Source: Perkinsus olseni
Taxonomy: Eukaryota; Perkinsozoa; Perkinsida
Assembly (NCBI GenBank): GCA_013115125.1
Contig: JABANN010000053.1
Span: forward strand, 31,599 to 95,598
Reading direction: 5' to 3'
Length of the DNA stretch: 64,000 nucleotides
The position numbers were made by a program, and so were the translations under genes. Below the pieces are notes generated by a model that saw only the letters and a program-made list of their open reading frames with translations, was not told the origin of the DNA and did not search any database. Within the stretch, counting starts at the first letter, position 1, and each line of letters opens with the position of its first letter. Positions 23,066-34,600 of this stretch are shown here, in pieces.

Positions 23066-23583
23066 GTGTGGAGAACGGCAACGGGCGAGGCGTGTCGGCA
23101 AGAAGAGCTCGGCAGGACGGGGTTCATCCGAGTGGCCCATGCTCAGGATAAGCGACAAGACGGAAGCGATGATGACGATGATATTGTAGCGAGACTTCAC
23201 CATTTCAACGTTACCATTCAATTGTGTACAGGGAACCTATCCCTTGCGGAGGTCGACCAGCAACGCCTCCACCGTCTATACCGACCCACTATCAATACTA
23301 CTAGGGGTTTACTGCTGCATCAGCGGCAGTAGAGTGCAGCACATTAGGGCCCAGCAACTGGGCAGCGACCACACTAGCAGTGGTGCCGCCAGCTCATCAT
23401 CACCCTATTCTGGTAGAAGTAGCCACTCTGTGGACACCCTCGTAACAGAGTCCAGCGGTATCGGGCCTCGCTCGGAGAACGTGAGTGCTTCGCGACGTCC
23501 CTCCTGCAATAGCGTTTTCCTTTGCTCGGTCAGGCAGAGCGAGCGACTCGAGTTCGTTGACGTTGATGAGGGTAGCCTAGCAT
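23066..23583 (+). CDS. Ser-rich exon(s), unassigned
   Basis: Plus-strand frames with Ser-rich composition (SGAASSSSPYSGRSSHSVDT) end at TAG 23578-23580. They may be extra 3' exons of the coiled-coil gene before them or a separate small gene. No splice model is secure. Confidence 0.25.
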
Positions 23584-23589
23584 GACATG

Positions 23590-24480
23590 AGGGCCCTAAT
23601 GCTTCTACCTTGATCAATCGACATCTTGTGTGCTGAGTCCGTAGACACAACGCTCCGACCATCAGTGGGATACAACAGTACTCAAGACTTTCTCTCTCGC
23701 CTTCACCGGACCTCGCGTGGCTCGGGGAATTGATAGGCTACAGCGGCCGCATCTATCACCTGGGCCGATCTCGGGCCGGTGGCACGCTGTGACGGTGTGA
23801 AGTGTGGTATCGGCCGGAATCGGGACAGCACTGCACAATGGTGCACAATTGCGTAGTGCAGGACGGGTGCTCCAGGCTAAGCTTCGCTAGATCGATTTCG
23901 TTCGTAGCTTCGTACTCAGACATAAGTTGTCTGACGTAGTTTGTCGACGTATCGTATAGCTTTGGTGACTCGTGTCGCCTTGGGTATTATCTATACGTTT
24001 GGTTGCTTCTGAGTTGCAGTACATCTTTTGGGTCGGGTTCACTACGCGAGTAATCCTGACAACGCGTGCTCGGCGTCACACCTTGACCAACGTGGTCTGT
24101 GGGGGAAGATGGCGGAAATGATGAATAGCATGCGAGGCGACCAACTGCCACTTACTAACGCGAAGCGGCGCGTGTACAGCTGAAGTCGTCTCCGTACTGT
24201 CACTCCACTGATTGGACAAAGTCAGTCGCAAAATTTTGGCGCACCGCTTACGCGCCGAACGGTCTAGCCCAGCTGCTTGGATGATAGTATTGTTTCTCTT
24301 GCCGGGGAGGCCACCCAATGAGGCGCCCTCCCGAGGTTCTGTCGCTCCACCCAGCATGGACTTGCGAGGTCTCGCCAGACCGGCATGATCGTGAGACTCT
24401 CCTGTCGACCCGAGTGGTGAGTCGCCCCCCTCCGGCTTCCCTGTCGTAAACCTTCCGTTCTCCAGGAGATCATCCAAAGG
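23590..24480. other. Stretch with an ambiguous minus-strand frame
   Basis: A minus-strand frame 24076-24531 begins with a leader-like FLCLFLVAAGALQQGDA but has no ATG in frame; it could be an exon after a missing start exon. The plus strand over 24490-24660 reads as well, so the strand is undecided. Confidence 0.25.
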
Positions 24481-24489
24481 GGATGCGTC

Positions 24490-25879
24490 ACCTTGTTGCA
24501 GGGCACCTGCTGCTACGAGAAACAAGCACAAGAATTCCGGTAGGCCTTCCCCTCGCCCCCTTCTCGGTCGTTCCGACTATCCTACTAGGTCATTCGTAGC
24601 TGATCGGTACGGCTCCTTGAATGAGCCTCCCCTCTCCGTCACTGACCCCCACATCGCCGTCTTATCAGAGGACACAAGACCGTGAGCGGGCCTTCGCATG
24701 ATACCAGAGGCACCTCCCCTGAAGCCTCAAACCCTTCCCCTTGCTTTCGTGTGTTTCCCTGGCGGAGCGGAAGCGATCATCAGATTGGAGACGTACATGA
24801 CGTTGATAGCCTTTGGTCCGACCGCCTACCCGTCGACCTACGATAGTGAACAAATGGACCTCAATCGGCGCAACTATCTTGCAGACAGAAGTACCGGTTG
24901 GGTCGAATGCTGCCGCCCCTCGGTGTTGGTCGTAGGCCCTCACGTACCATTCTGTATCGTCGAGGTTAACGAGTCGACTGGTGATGTGAAGGCTGTTCAC
25001 ATCGACTGCTGCGACCGTGTGTTGATCGACGGCAGCGTATCAATCGACCTGGCCATGTGCCATCACGTGATTCATCGGAAAGTTCTCCTCCCCGGCAAGC
25101 CACCCATATACTTGAGGATGGCCCTCTCCTCCGCGTTTGATAAGAACGTAGGCCTCAGGGCACAGTTTCGGAGCCGCCAATAGCACGCTAGGTTTTTCTT
25201 TGTGGCTACGCTGATGTCGAGCAGGAGGGAGATTTTGAGCCCCTCCTGCTGTGCACTTTGGACGGCATGCCTGAGGCTGAAGATGAGCACAGACACTACA
25301 GGAGCATGAGCTCTGAGATAGATGCTCCGGTGACCTCTCTCGACCCCGGGCCGCCGGGGTCCTTCATTCCATCAAGTTGCAGGAGATATCCCGAGGTCTC
25401 GATGAGCGACACGTGGCTACTTGGCACGGTGGCAGGGACAGAGCGAAACGTTCTACGGAGCCGCTTCCTCGACCGACCAGAAAACTCGGTACCCCAGGCT
25501 GGTTAGTGTTGTACCGCAGGTCGTCCTTTCAGTGTATGCCACTTGTTGCAGCGAGGAAGAATACGGTATAGTGTTGATAGTGATCGATGATGATGGTTGT
25601 GTGTGGATGCGCACTGACGATCGTCCGGCGTGTGGACGGCGCGTGTGGTTCCCAGCCCTGCCCTTCACTCGAGGCGTGGAGGCAGGGGACCGATGCCAGC
25701 AAGTGAGGCTAGATTTCTTGTCGGCCGCAGGAGGGCCGTTGGTGATGCCGGTCTTTGATGGCGTCATAACCATCATCCATACCGTTCCGCCGAGCACCGA
25801 GCGGATCTCGGAAGGAGAAGTCTCCCCAAGACGCAGCGTGATGAGTTCCTCTCGCCGAAGAATAACTGAGGAGCTGTGA
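24490..25879 (+). CDS. Unassigned multi-exon gene with two beta-rich segments
   Basis: Plus-strand segments: about 24500-24655 (basic, Ser/Pro-rich, then NEPPLSVTDPHIAVL), 24698-25183 (LPLAFVCFPGGAEAIIRLET, FCIVEVNESTGDVKAVHIDC), 25258-25506 and about 25500-25879 (VLSVYATCCSEEEYGIVLIV, RRVWFPALPF, ending EEL). The second and fourth segments both look like beta-sandwich domains with alternating hydrophobic strands and several Cys. Exon joins were not solved and it may be two genes. Confidence 0.35.
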
Positions 25880-26564
25880 GTAGTCATCGAGCGAGATCCC
25901 TACCGTTATCGCAGGTGCTGCAACTTCACAACGGCTTCACACATCGAGGCGACGAGTATGGATTCGCTACTGCTACTCGAAGTGGCGGTGTAGTTGTCAT
26001 TGAGGGCTGCATCGGCAACACCCGGGAGTTTCCTGATATCAGTAGGAGCTGATGTCGACTGAGCAATGGAAGCTCCGATAGCTCAGAGAGATAGCAGATA
26101 GAAGAATGCTCGGTTACCCCTTTTGGGCTTCCCAGCAGGTCTTGTATATTTCAGGCACCCGCCAAGCCGCCTTACCTCTCCAAGTGGCAGCCCTTCCCAT
26201 CGGCTTCAGACCAGCTGCAGTGATGAGCTTCCTCACCGCATCGGACATCATTGGTGAGACTCTAGCCTTACCCACGATCAGTGTGATCGCGCTGGGCGTG
26301 ACACCGTGAGCCGCACGTGGACTATCGGATGAGCTGTGTTTTGAACGCCCGCGTCCTTTGGCTCGCCTCACGTCTTCGCGGTCAGGCAACGCATGCAGAA
26401 TGGAGGTGCGGCCTGAAGGCTCCATCTCGTGGACCGTGGGTCATGCTAACTGCTGGGTGCATCTCTCCGGCATCGTCTTCGAGGTTCACGGCTGAACGTC
26501 TCCGTCGAGGCTTTGGCGTCTTGTTCGAAGTGTTCAATGAATCCCCCTCTCAGCAACAACCTTT
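25880..26564. other. Stretch with overlapping frames on both strands
   Basis: A minus-strand frame 26114-26425 has protein-like composition (SDAVRKLITAAGLKPMG) but no family or junction support; the plus-strand frame 26106-26309 is probably its shadow. Confidence 0.25.
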
Positions 26565-27887
26565 ATGAGTCATCGTCGCCAACATCTTCGATGCCTCGCC
26601 ATAGCCCTACAATTTCTGCTAGTTTTCCCCCTCTCACTGTTCCCCCCACCAGTGGACCAGTTGGTCAGCACTCTCCGCAAGCGCATTCTTGTCCGGCGTT
26701 CTGACCTCGACTGGCCCGCAGTGGCAGTGACTCCGAGACCGGACGTATGTGATTCTTCACTTCACGGCCCGACTTGTTCTCTGATCGACGGCCACCAGTC
26801 TGACTTGGCGGTCCTCCACCACGGCGGTGTCCGATTGGGTGAGCTGCTTCCACAGAGCCTCCTCGACAGCTCTGACGATGCTGACGAGCTCCGAGCGAGA
26901 GTGAATCGACTACTTCGCCGATTGAACCACTCCGAACCCGTCAGCAAGGATGCCGAGGCAGTTGCCTTCCACTTAAGTCTGCAAACGTCCACCTTTACCC
27001 AGATGCCCGACGGGGTCAACATCCACTATGACGATAGATGGTCCATTGAGGTTGGGAGGCGACCTATGCTGGGCCCGTCTGATACAGCAGGACGCATAAC
27101 CTTCACCAAGAATGTGACCATCACCACGCTAGTTGTTGAGAGCCCCAGCCCTGTTGTTGTACAAGGTTTGAGTGCTCAGCGAGTCCAGTGGGAGGGGCAC
27201 GCCAGACTCAGCCCAATTCAAAGCCGCATCGATCTAGTGGCCCAGTCCCTGCTAGTGGGAATAACTCGGTCGAACCTCGATGTACCAGCCGATGCGACCG
27301 CTGTCGACGAGATCCGTATCATAAGTTTATCTCCCGTAACCTTATTTACCATCGAGGGACGTGTGAGCGTCAAGGACCCCTGGCACAGTCCTCATCGTAG
27401 CATTCTCCTCGAGCCGAGGAGCAGGAGCAAATACCGTAACGCCTGGCTTGGCGTCGTAGCTGCTTCGGCTGACTTTGTCGATATGCACTACGTAGCCGAG
27501 CACGGGTTGAAGTGCAGGCGAGCCCCTTCGGCAAGAGATGTGGATCTTACACGGGGAGTATTCACCAACGACCTCTACTCGGAGATCGCCCCTATGGCCC
27601 GCCCGACCCCTAGCCTCTTTAAGCTGTCCCAGCATGTGAGCCGAGTACTTATGTCGTCATGGGCGAAGGCTTATGCTAACTCTGAGGATTCTATCATTGA
27701 AGCGGCTCTGGCCAGCACCACTGAGGACGCGGCGATCGTGGAGTATCTCCGCTGGGCAGCTCTTCCGAGGGGCGAGCGAGTGGTTGTTGCCGATAGCGAA
27801 CTCGATCGTGAAGAATTGGCTGTAAGGAAAGATATGAAAGAGATATTGGAGATGGTACATGCTAGATTTCAGAAAGGGCCAAAGTAG
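26565..27887 (+). CDS. Unknown protein with N-terminal hydrophobic anchor, 440 aa, intronless
   Basis: One uninterrupted frame from ATG 26565 to TAG 27885-27887. Residues 10-30 (CLAIALQFLLVFPLSLFPPP) form a leader or membrane anchor. The rest is mixed alpha/beta: acidic region around 90-110 (LLDSSDDADELRARVNRLL), beta-rich middle (ITFTKNVTITTLVVE), and a helical C-terminal third (SSWAKAYANSEDSIIEAALA, VRKDMKEILEMVHARFQKG). No motif recognised. Being intronless and this long in an intron-rich locus makes chance openness unlikely. Predicted secretory or membrane topology only. Confidence 0.6.
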   Translation: MSHRRQHLRCLAIALQFLLVFPLSLFPPPVDQLVSTLRKRILVRRSDLDWPAVAVTPRPDVCDSSLHGPTCSLIDGHQSDLAVLHHGGVRLGELLPQSLLDSSDDADELRARVNRLLRRLNHSEPVSKDAEAVAFHLSLQTSTFTQMPDGVNIHYDDRWSIEVGRRPMLGPSDTAGRITFTKNVTITTLVVESPSPVVVQGLSAQRVQWEGHARLSPIQSRIDLVAQSLLVGITRSNLDVPADATAVDEIRIISLSPVTLFTIEGRVSVKDPWHSPHRSILLEPRSRSKYRNAWLGVVAASADFVDMHYVAEHGLKCRRAPSARDVDLTRGVFTNDLYSEIAPMARPTPSLFKLSQHVSRVLMSSWAKAYANSEDSIIEAALASTTEDAAIVEYLRWAALPRGERVVVADSELDREELAVRKDMKEILEMVHARFQKGPK

Positions 27888-27890
27888 GGG

Positions 27891-28684
27891 TTGCTTCGCT
27901 GGTTGCTGCCGTTCAACTGCGTCTGGGAGTTTCGAATTTCAGTGCGACAATTGTTTCGCCCTCACGACGAGAGAGGGGCTTGCGGGTCGTGTCGTAGCTG
28001 CGGTGGAACACTCGGGGTCTCCGAGTCGGGGACTGTCTCTCATTGCTCAGCTCCCCTGCCGAGACGATCCCCCAATCCATCGCCTCGCGATTGTTTCTCA
28101 GGGCGAAGGCGGCCGTCGTCAGTGTTGACCTCAGCGGCGACGACATCGACACCAGCAGAATCTCAGCCGCCGTTAAAACTGCTTTTGAGCTGGTTGCTGA
28201 TGGATCACATGCTGCTACATCTACCCATACTGATGGCGAAGGAGTGTCCGATAAGAAGAGTTCAACAGCCGAGTAAATCCGGGCAGAGACCATCAATTTC
28301 TAGACTGTTTGATCCAATAGCCCCCTGTCTACCCCATCGCAGCTCCAAGCGATATAGTCCCACTCGGCAGCCTAGGGTAGAAGTCTCTCAGCAGCCTCCG
28401 TAACGTTGTCGGCGTTAATCGACGTCACACTCGCCAGCTCGTCGGCTAGCTCGTCTTGTAGGAGCCGTTACATCGTCCACTCGGAGCGCGGGGAGCACGT
28501 CATCAGCCACGAAGATCTCATCGATGTAGTAGAGTCGCTGCTCGGCCGAATCACTGGAGATGGAGGTGACGCTGAGGAGGTTAAGATAGAATCCTTCGAG
28601 GATTCTCCTCCGATCCCACGATCTGAGGACCCGGCCCTCACTAGCGAAGGCTCACCGGCCCCAGAGGAGCGGATGCCAGGGTGA
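27891..28684 (+). CDS. Possible downstream plus-strand exons, unassigned
   Basis: Two coding-like stretches: about 28080-28270 (AKAAVVSVDLSGDDIDTSR, AAVKTAFELVADGSHA) and 28406-28684 (GEHVISHEDLIDVVESLLGR, AEEVKIESFEDSPPIP). Both are acidic and could be exons of one small gene, or 3' exons of the previous gene in an alternative form. No clear start. Confidence 0.3.
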
Positions 28685-28689
28685 AACAC

Positions 28690-29108
28690 TCTCCGATTGC
28701 CTCTCTAGCCATGACCATCTGCCTCGACTTCAGGTCGCAGTCGTCTTCGGAAAGTCCGACATAATTGCAAAATTCATGATTGCATCTTGGCGATTTTGTT
28801 GCTCTTCGCTTGATTGGATCATTGGAGTGTATTTTCAGATCACCCGTTGTTGCGTCTTGACGGGCAGTACGAGGAGTCTCTTCTGGGTGCGGCGTCTGTG
28901 ACCGTATCTCCAGTTTAATTGATACTACATCCAGAGGAAGTTTCATCCACTGGCAAGCTCACTGTCAAAACTAGTCGCACAACAACTTCCGAGTGATGGA
29001 CAACATCAGCAAGCATGCATCGTCCTCACCGGCTCGACTCTTGCTGTTGAGCTATACGCCTGAGAAGATACCCTCATCATCGTGTAGCTGCGAGGGCTGG
29101 TTAGATGC
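28690..29108. other. Intergenic stretch
   Basis: Nothing recognised between the plus-strand frames and the end of the cyclophilin gene. Confidence 0.4.
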
Positions 29109-30068
29109 TTACGGATTCTCCCACGCCCATCCCGGAATCATATTCGGCGGCTCCAACAGCCAACAGCAGTCTATCCTGGTGAGCTCAGGATACTCAGCGT
29201 CAAGATACGCGTTGCCCTCCCTCATGATGCGCTCCTGAGCAGCCCAATACACTATAGTCGATAGAGCCCACAGCCTACTTGTGCAGGCTCCTTGGCGTCA
29301 GGGCGATGCCGATTGAACCGGTCGACGACGTCCCTGCACCAACAGCAGCTACTACAGCAGCTTTTGCCTCTATGATCACCCACATGCCTTGGATGACGGT
29401 TCCGATAGGAGCGAAGTTCTGTCTGTCTAATGCGGTATTATCACCGGTGTTGATGAAAACCTGAATATCGTCTCAGACGGCAAGGGGGGCGTCAGAGGCT
29501 GCACCTGAGTGGTCCTCGAATTGGGCGTGTCTGCCTTGGCAAAGGTGATGCTCCCTCTCACGTTAGACGCCTGAGATTAGTCCTACCATTGACGGAGCCT
29601 CGGGTGATGGGCCTACCCGGACTGGCTCGTCCACGAGAGGCATCCCTAGCCACTTGGCCCCGGCATCAGGGCTGCCACTGATACCAAACTGTGCAACGAA
29701 GCCCGGCTCTACTCTGAAGACACGGGTGTTGTCGTAGAAGTGAGATGTGATGAGCTCCATGAACCTGAGGAGGGGGCCGAGAGCTGTTGCTCCGGAGACT
29801 GGACTGACCTGTTGAAGCCTATGGGCGCCACGGCAGGGAAGATGGCCAGGGTGAAGAAGCCGAAAGCGCCATCTGGCTTGTCGTCCTGGGTTGGTAAATT
29901 GGACACGCTGCATTTGACCTGAGACTAAGCGTGTGATTAGGGTTTCGGAAGGAATCTACTGACCTGTACATGAGGCAGGCCTTCACCGGCCAGGGCTCGG
30001 GTTTCCTCAGTTGCCGCCGCCAAGGCGACTAAGGGCACCCCGGAGAAGAGGAGGCAGCGGCTTCGCAT
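29109..30068 (-). CDS. Secretory cyclophilin-type peptidyl-prolyl cis-trans isomerase, 228 aa, seven exons
   Basis: Catalyses proline isomerisation during protein folding; the leader predicts the secretory pathway. Exons: 29964-30068, 29809-29918, 29617-29764, 29505-29570, 29384-29460, 29279-29333, 29109-29234. They sum to 687 nt with every phase consistent; introns are 44-50 bp. Leader: MRSRCLLFSGVPLVALAAAT. Cyclophilin landmarks in order: NRFMELITSHFYDNTRVFRV, the PGFVAQFG core, DEPVRASNVRGSITFA, SRTTQVFIN, LDRQNFAPIGTVIQGMDVVD, EGNAYLDAEYPELTRI. The catalytic Arg (FRVEPGFVAQFG) and the Gln after it are kept. Where human cyclophilin A has Trp and Phe for cyclosporin contact, this protein has substitutions, and the extra C-terminal tail (CCWLLEPPNMIPGWAWENP) is unusual. 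ATG 30068 is chosen because the leader starts directly there. Confidence 0.92.
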
Positions 30069-30069
30069 A

Positions 30070-30745
30070 GGGCTAAAACGATAAACTGGAGGGCCCATGG
30101 AGATGAGTTGGTGAGTGTGTGGTACGCAACACTCACGAGAGCACCGACAGTGTAGACGACAAGCGGTGGGGGCATGGGGCGCATCATCGGGCAGACCTCC
30201 TCGTTGAGGGGCTTCGTAGGCCACGACGGGCGTCTCGAGACCTCGGCGAGGGATGAGTACGCGCACCTGAGATCGGAGACCAGAGGCTGATACCTGAGTA
30301 AGGCGGTAACCTGTCGGACTACCTCTTGTCTTCGGCCGATCAGGGAGGTGATCGCCCTTGAGCTGCTGCGTCATGCCGTAGACGGCTGCTAAGGATCCGA
30401 GGGAGTTATCCACGTTCTGGCCCCCTCGCTTCTGTCCCCATCTACTACGAGGCCTGCTACCCGGACCACTAACCCCAGTCGACGATGTTACTGGCCTCGA
30501 TGGACTGAAGCAGTCACCGCCATGCTCGACGATGAGAGGCTCCTGTTGGTCATCCCTCACCTCGGTGACTCCTCCGTCTTTGCAACTGGCTTGTCGCTAA
30601 GTGACGGACTACACGCCCTGACCTCCTCCCAAGCTGTCGCAGCCACTACCCTGGTGCACTCGTAGGCTGCCTCGGCCAGGACAGACGCTGCAACGTACCT
30701 TCAGAAAGCAGCCCGATTGATTCACCTCGCACGACCCCGCACAGC
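30070..30745. other. Upstream region of the cyclophilin gene
   Basis: A minus-strand frame runs through 29937-30560 but its upper part has no support once the cyclophilin start at 30068 is accepted. No other gene seen. Confidence 0.35.
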
Positions 30746-32309
30746 TCACTTTACGACTTTGCCGTATTTCCGGCGCGGTGGCATTGCCCGCTTGCCCTTC
30801 GGCACGGGATCGATCGTCACAACCTTCGCCCATCGTTCGAAGTCCATAAGGTCGGTCCGCTCGATGCCTGCCCCATCACACAGAGCAGCCCATAAGGCAG
30901 CCTTGTTGCCGACGACGACAGAGCTGCCTTCGCCCAGCTGCTTCAACCGGAGGGCGAGCATCTCCTTGCCGAACCTCGTGGCGCCGTTGGCGAAGTGCTG
31001 GTAGGCTTCCTCCGTAGTATCGAAGTTACGCTTAAGCACGTCGTTAAAAGTTCCCAAGCAGCGTCGGCACTCCTCTGGAGATGGCATGATGGTGGGCGAG
31101 GACTGTGGGCTGCCGACAGCACTGGCCGCCGCCGGGGACAACGGCCGAGTCGGAGCCTTCCGGGCCAGGACAGCATTCAACACTCGTTCTTGTGTCGCTG
31201 CTATCTGGTGCAGAGCAGCTCTCTGGCCGTCATAGCGATCAGCCAGCCGACTAAGGCACGTCGGGCATAGCGGACGGGAAGGGAGTGAAGGCTGCCCACC
31301 TGATGGCCTCCTTATGTGAGCGCATCAACTTCTCCACTGCCGCTGACGGTGACTGCCCAGCTTGCTTCTTCGGTAGTGCCTCCGTCATCGCTTGACCTAG
31401 CTTAGCCATCGAGGCTGTCAGCGTCTTATGGGAAGCCTCCATCGACTTGGCCAGGGTGGTGATAGCAGCCTGAGAGCACTCAAGCACCTCATGCCATAGC
31501 CACCCTCCGTTACCTCCATCTCGCCACGCTTGGCCTCCTGCTCACCCAATCGGGCGTGGATATCGGCGTTGCCGGCCTCCAGTGTGACCATACCCTCCCT
31601 CAACGAGACAGTCAGTTCCTGAGAGTCCTCCGACTACGAGGCCAGGGCGAGCAGCCACTCGGCCTACTTTCCGCGTCGCTTCGCATATTTCCTCAGTCTT
31701 CCGCTCAAGCTCGACCAGAGCTGCCTTCTTGACGAATTCTGTGGTGGTTGGTGATGTTCCGGTAGAGGTCTTGGAAGATGATCCCTCCATCAACCCTGAG
31801 GCCTCGACTGTCCAGCTGCAGCCTGGGCTACTGACCGTACCCTCAACCTTGTGCTCGAGTTCCTCCAACTTCTCCTTCACCTCCTCCACTTCTGCTACTG
31901 CCGCTTCCCGACACGCCTCTCGGATATACTCAGGAGCTGAGCGTACAGCCAGTGATGGTGGCAGCGTTGGAGCAGCAAGCTTACCCTGGTCGGGGGGTAC
32001 GAGACCTCGCTCCTGATCGAAGGCGTCTAGTCGCATCGATACCCCCTGGATTGATGCCCGGACGTCCTCAAGCTCACTTCGTACGGACTGAGGAAGAGTA
32101 TTGAGTGGTAAGCAGCAGACCATCATGCTAACCTCGGGGAGGTCCGCTGTAGGGAAGCCATTGGCGGCATGTAGTCGTCGCTCGAGAGCCTCTAGACGGT
32201 GGAGGCACATCTCGGAGAGATCGGCTATCACCGCTGAACAGAAACAGGAGAGAATGGCACCTGCTCGTCGTCTGGCGCCAATGCCACCTTTAGTCCGCTC
32301 ATCCTCCAC
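30746..32309 (-). CDS. Coiled-coil protein with C-terminal helical (EF-hand-like) region, multi-exon
   Basis: Minus-strand exons with coiled-coil sequence: about 31660-32309 (LHRLEALERRLHAANG; a 45-bp stop-free intron; SVRSELEDVRASIQGVSMRL; VEEVKEKLEELEHKVEG), about 31515-31645 (VTLEAGNADIHARLGEQEAK), about 31290-31470 (TTLAKSMEASHKTLTASMAK), and 31240 down to 30746 (RLADRYDGQRAALHQIAATQ; FNDVLKRNFDTTEEAYQHFA). The end is basic: PPRRKYGKVVK, TAG at 30746-30748. The last 100 residues have the helix-loop-helix rhythm of EF hands, but the loops lack a full Asp/Glu calcium set. It may be the C-terminal part of the same gene as the WW exons at 33.5-35.3 kb. Confidence 0.55.
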
Positions 32310-33508
32310 TACTCCTCCAGGCAGGTCTCCGCGGCGGCCCTACATAACGCTCATAGTAGAGGGCAGCGGAGGGCAGCACCAACCTCTAAAGCCGAGACCT
32401 TCCGTGCCAGGGCTTCGTTGGCATCAACTATTGGAGCGATGAGACCTGTCGAAATACTGACGGGATCACGCAAAGAGAGAGAAGGGGTGGGGTACGGTAC
32501 GCGCAGTTTTGAGAGCGCCGAACAGTTCCGCCGAACTCCGGCGTGGCGGCTTCTGAACTGAGACGGACTAATTTCTCCAACTTATCCTCCCATAAGCGCA
32601 TTGAATTGAAAGCCCAGTCGCGCAAGCAAATTTCAAGAAGGAAGCCTTGGAGATTTCTCGCGCTGTACAGTTCCGCGGTGTTTACATCCCGCGTACTGTA
32701 TTTCAAACACCCAATTCCCTATTCGTCCCACCCTTGTTCCTCTCCTCCACTTCAGCAACTATCCTACTGCAAGCCTGAGTGAGCCGCTCCTCTACCTCAG
32801 CTGCCAGCTCCTTCGCTCCGCCATGAGTGGAGCGATCCTGAATATACAGCGATGTCCACAGGGAGGGGCACCCTATCAACAGCAGCAGAAGTGACCTCAA
32901 CAGTCTTCAGTCTGCTGCACAGCTCCTCCTGCTTATCGACCAGCTCGGCGACCAAACCTAGAAGTTACATGCACAGCCGAGCGGACCAGTGACCACTCAC
33001 CGTCAAGCCCGCCAGGGGAGCCTCCGGGTAAGGCTGCTGCAGCTGCTGCCTTCGAGTCCTGAATTCCGATTTGTGTTTCTTCACAGGGCATGAGATCTCA
33101 CAAGTACCTTTCCTTCCTCGTCATCACTATCCCCTGCTCGAGCGAGGGACTCCTTAAGGTTTGGGGCATCACTACTACGGACTGGACTGAAGATCATGGA
33201 TGACTCAGGCTCCCCCTCCCCTTCCTCTTCATCCTCCCCTTCCGAGGCCTAAGGACGTATAATAAATCCAGAAAGAATAAGGCAGGCATGATGACCTTGT
33301 GTCCTCCCTTGTAGTCCTTGAAGGAGCCATCAGTGACCACTGACGAAACGTACCTGCAGTAGTACTGGCAGCACGACGAGGGTAGCATTGAGGACCTACA
33401 CTGCCCGAGCCAAGCCAACTATCCTCTTCACAGGCATGTCCTCCTCCCGCTCTGGCAGCAGCTTTCGTATCACTAACTGCAAATAAAACACGCTCGGCTG
33501 GACGGCAA
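32310..33508. other. Stretch between coiled-coil and WW exons
   Basis: Minus-strand frames at 32703-32900 (AAEVEERLTQACSRIVAEVE) and nearby have helical composition and are probably further exons, but I could not chain them. Confidence 0.3.
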
Positions 33509-33968
33509 TTACTGCGCCCGAAGCACCAGTTTAACGGCTATTGTAGTCGCTGCTTCCTCCGCTGGATCATCGATTCGCTCAATGCCCTCTCTCATCACAA
33601 TACCGTCTTCACACTTGCTCGGCAGCTTCTTCAGAGTGAACACTGCTCCCTGGTGTTCCTGAGCAGCAGCACCACTGCACTCGACAAGGCCGATCAACGT
33701 CAGCCCTACCCGGGACCAGGACCGCTCCCAGTGGCCGAAGTGGCTGGGAGGATCCTCGGCGCCCGACTCTGCGATAGCAGCTGGGAGGCTTATCCCATCT
33801 GAAGACTGCTTCTCGAGGAGGGCCTGCACGAGGGTGTGGATCCTCAGTAAGCGTCACTACTATCCACCTACCTTGATGTAGCCGCCAAGGGGGTGGTCCC
33901 ACTGGGTATGGCCCAGACCACGGTGATGGAAGAATCTTTCGCCCTGTCGACCCGTCCGGACGTGCCAT
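33509..33968 (-). CDS. Exons with a WW domain
   Basis: On the minus strand a WW domain reads WHVRTGRQGERFFHHRG followed by TQWDHPLGGYIK, then a 48-bp intron (about 33837-33884) and an exon reading LLEKQSSDGISLPAAIAES down to TAG at 33509-33511. The HP after the second Trp and the following helix match the WW type found in CEP164-like centrosomal proteins, as in the exons at 34.6-35.3 kb. This may be an internal part of one large gene. Confidence 0.5.
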
Positions 33969-34600
33969 GGAGTTGGTAGTGGCAGCTGCTGTAGGAGCTC
34001 TGCTGCCTTTGAAAAGCCTGAAACTTGACCTCAGCGAAGGCTCATGACGACGACTCTACCATCAAGGCCCGACGCCCGTAACCAAGGCGCCACTTCGGTG
34101 CTCCATACAGCCCTTCTAACGATGTAGGGATGCTCTACCGGCACTTGACTTTCTGTCGCATCCTCGAGTGTCTGGACGAGCATGGCTTCGAGATGGGCAG
34201 CCGAATAGTTCCCACCTTTACGAGGACATCCTCACCACAATCGGACTCAGAGATGCCCATCAAACATCGGGGCGCTTGGGGCGGCACGACAGTGATCTTT
34301 GCCGGAGTGGGGCCTGTCGCCGGGCTACTGGCCGCTGAGGAGCCACCTGATCCACCCAGACGACGCGAACTAAGAGGCGTCCGGTCGGCAGCGGCATTAC
34401 CGGGGCTGGGCGACCATCCATCAGGCGCCCTGACTGGCGAAGGCAATTGAAGGCCCCCCTCCTCCTTCTCGTCTGCAACGCCCCTCCTCGGAGGTCTCCT
34501 GGACTTGTATCGATCCTTCAGACGGTCGGCAAAGCTCGTGAGAGCGGATGTGAACTTCTGAGATGATCATGCTCAGCATGCCGCTCGCGAGGAAGGCCCA

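Noticed and set aside
25453-25887. Minus-strand 144-codon frame
   Set aside because: Antisense to a plus-strand frame with better composition; kept the plus strand, though confidence is low.
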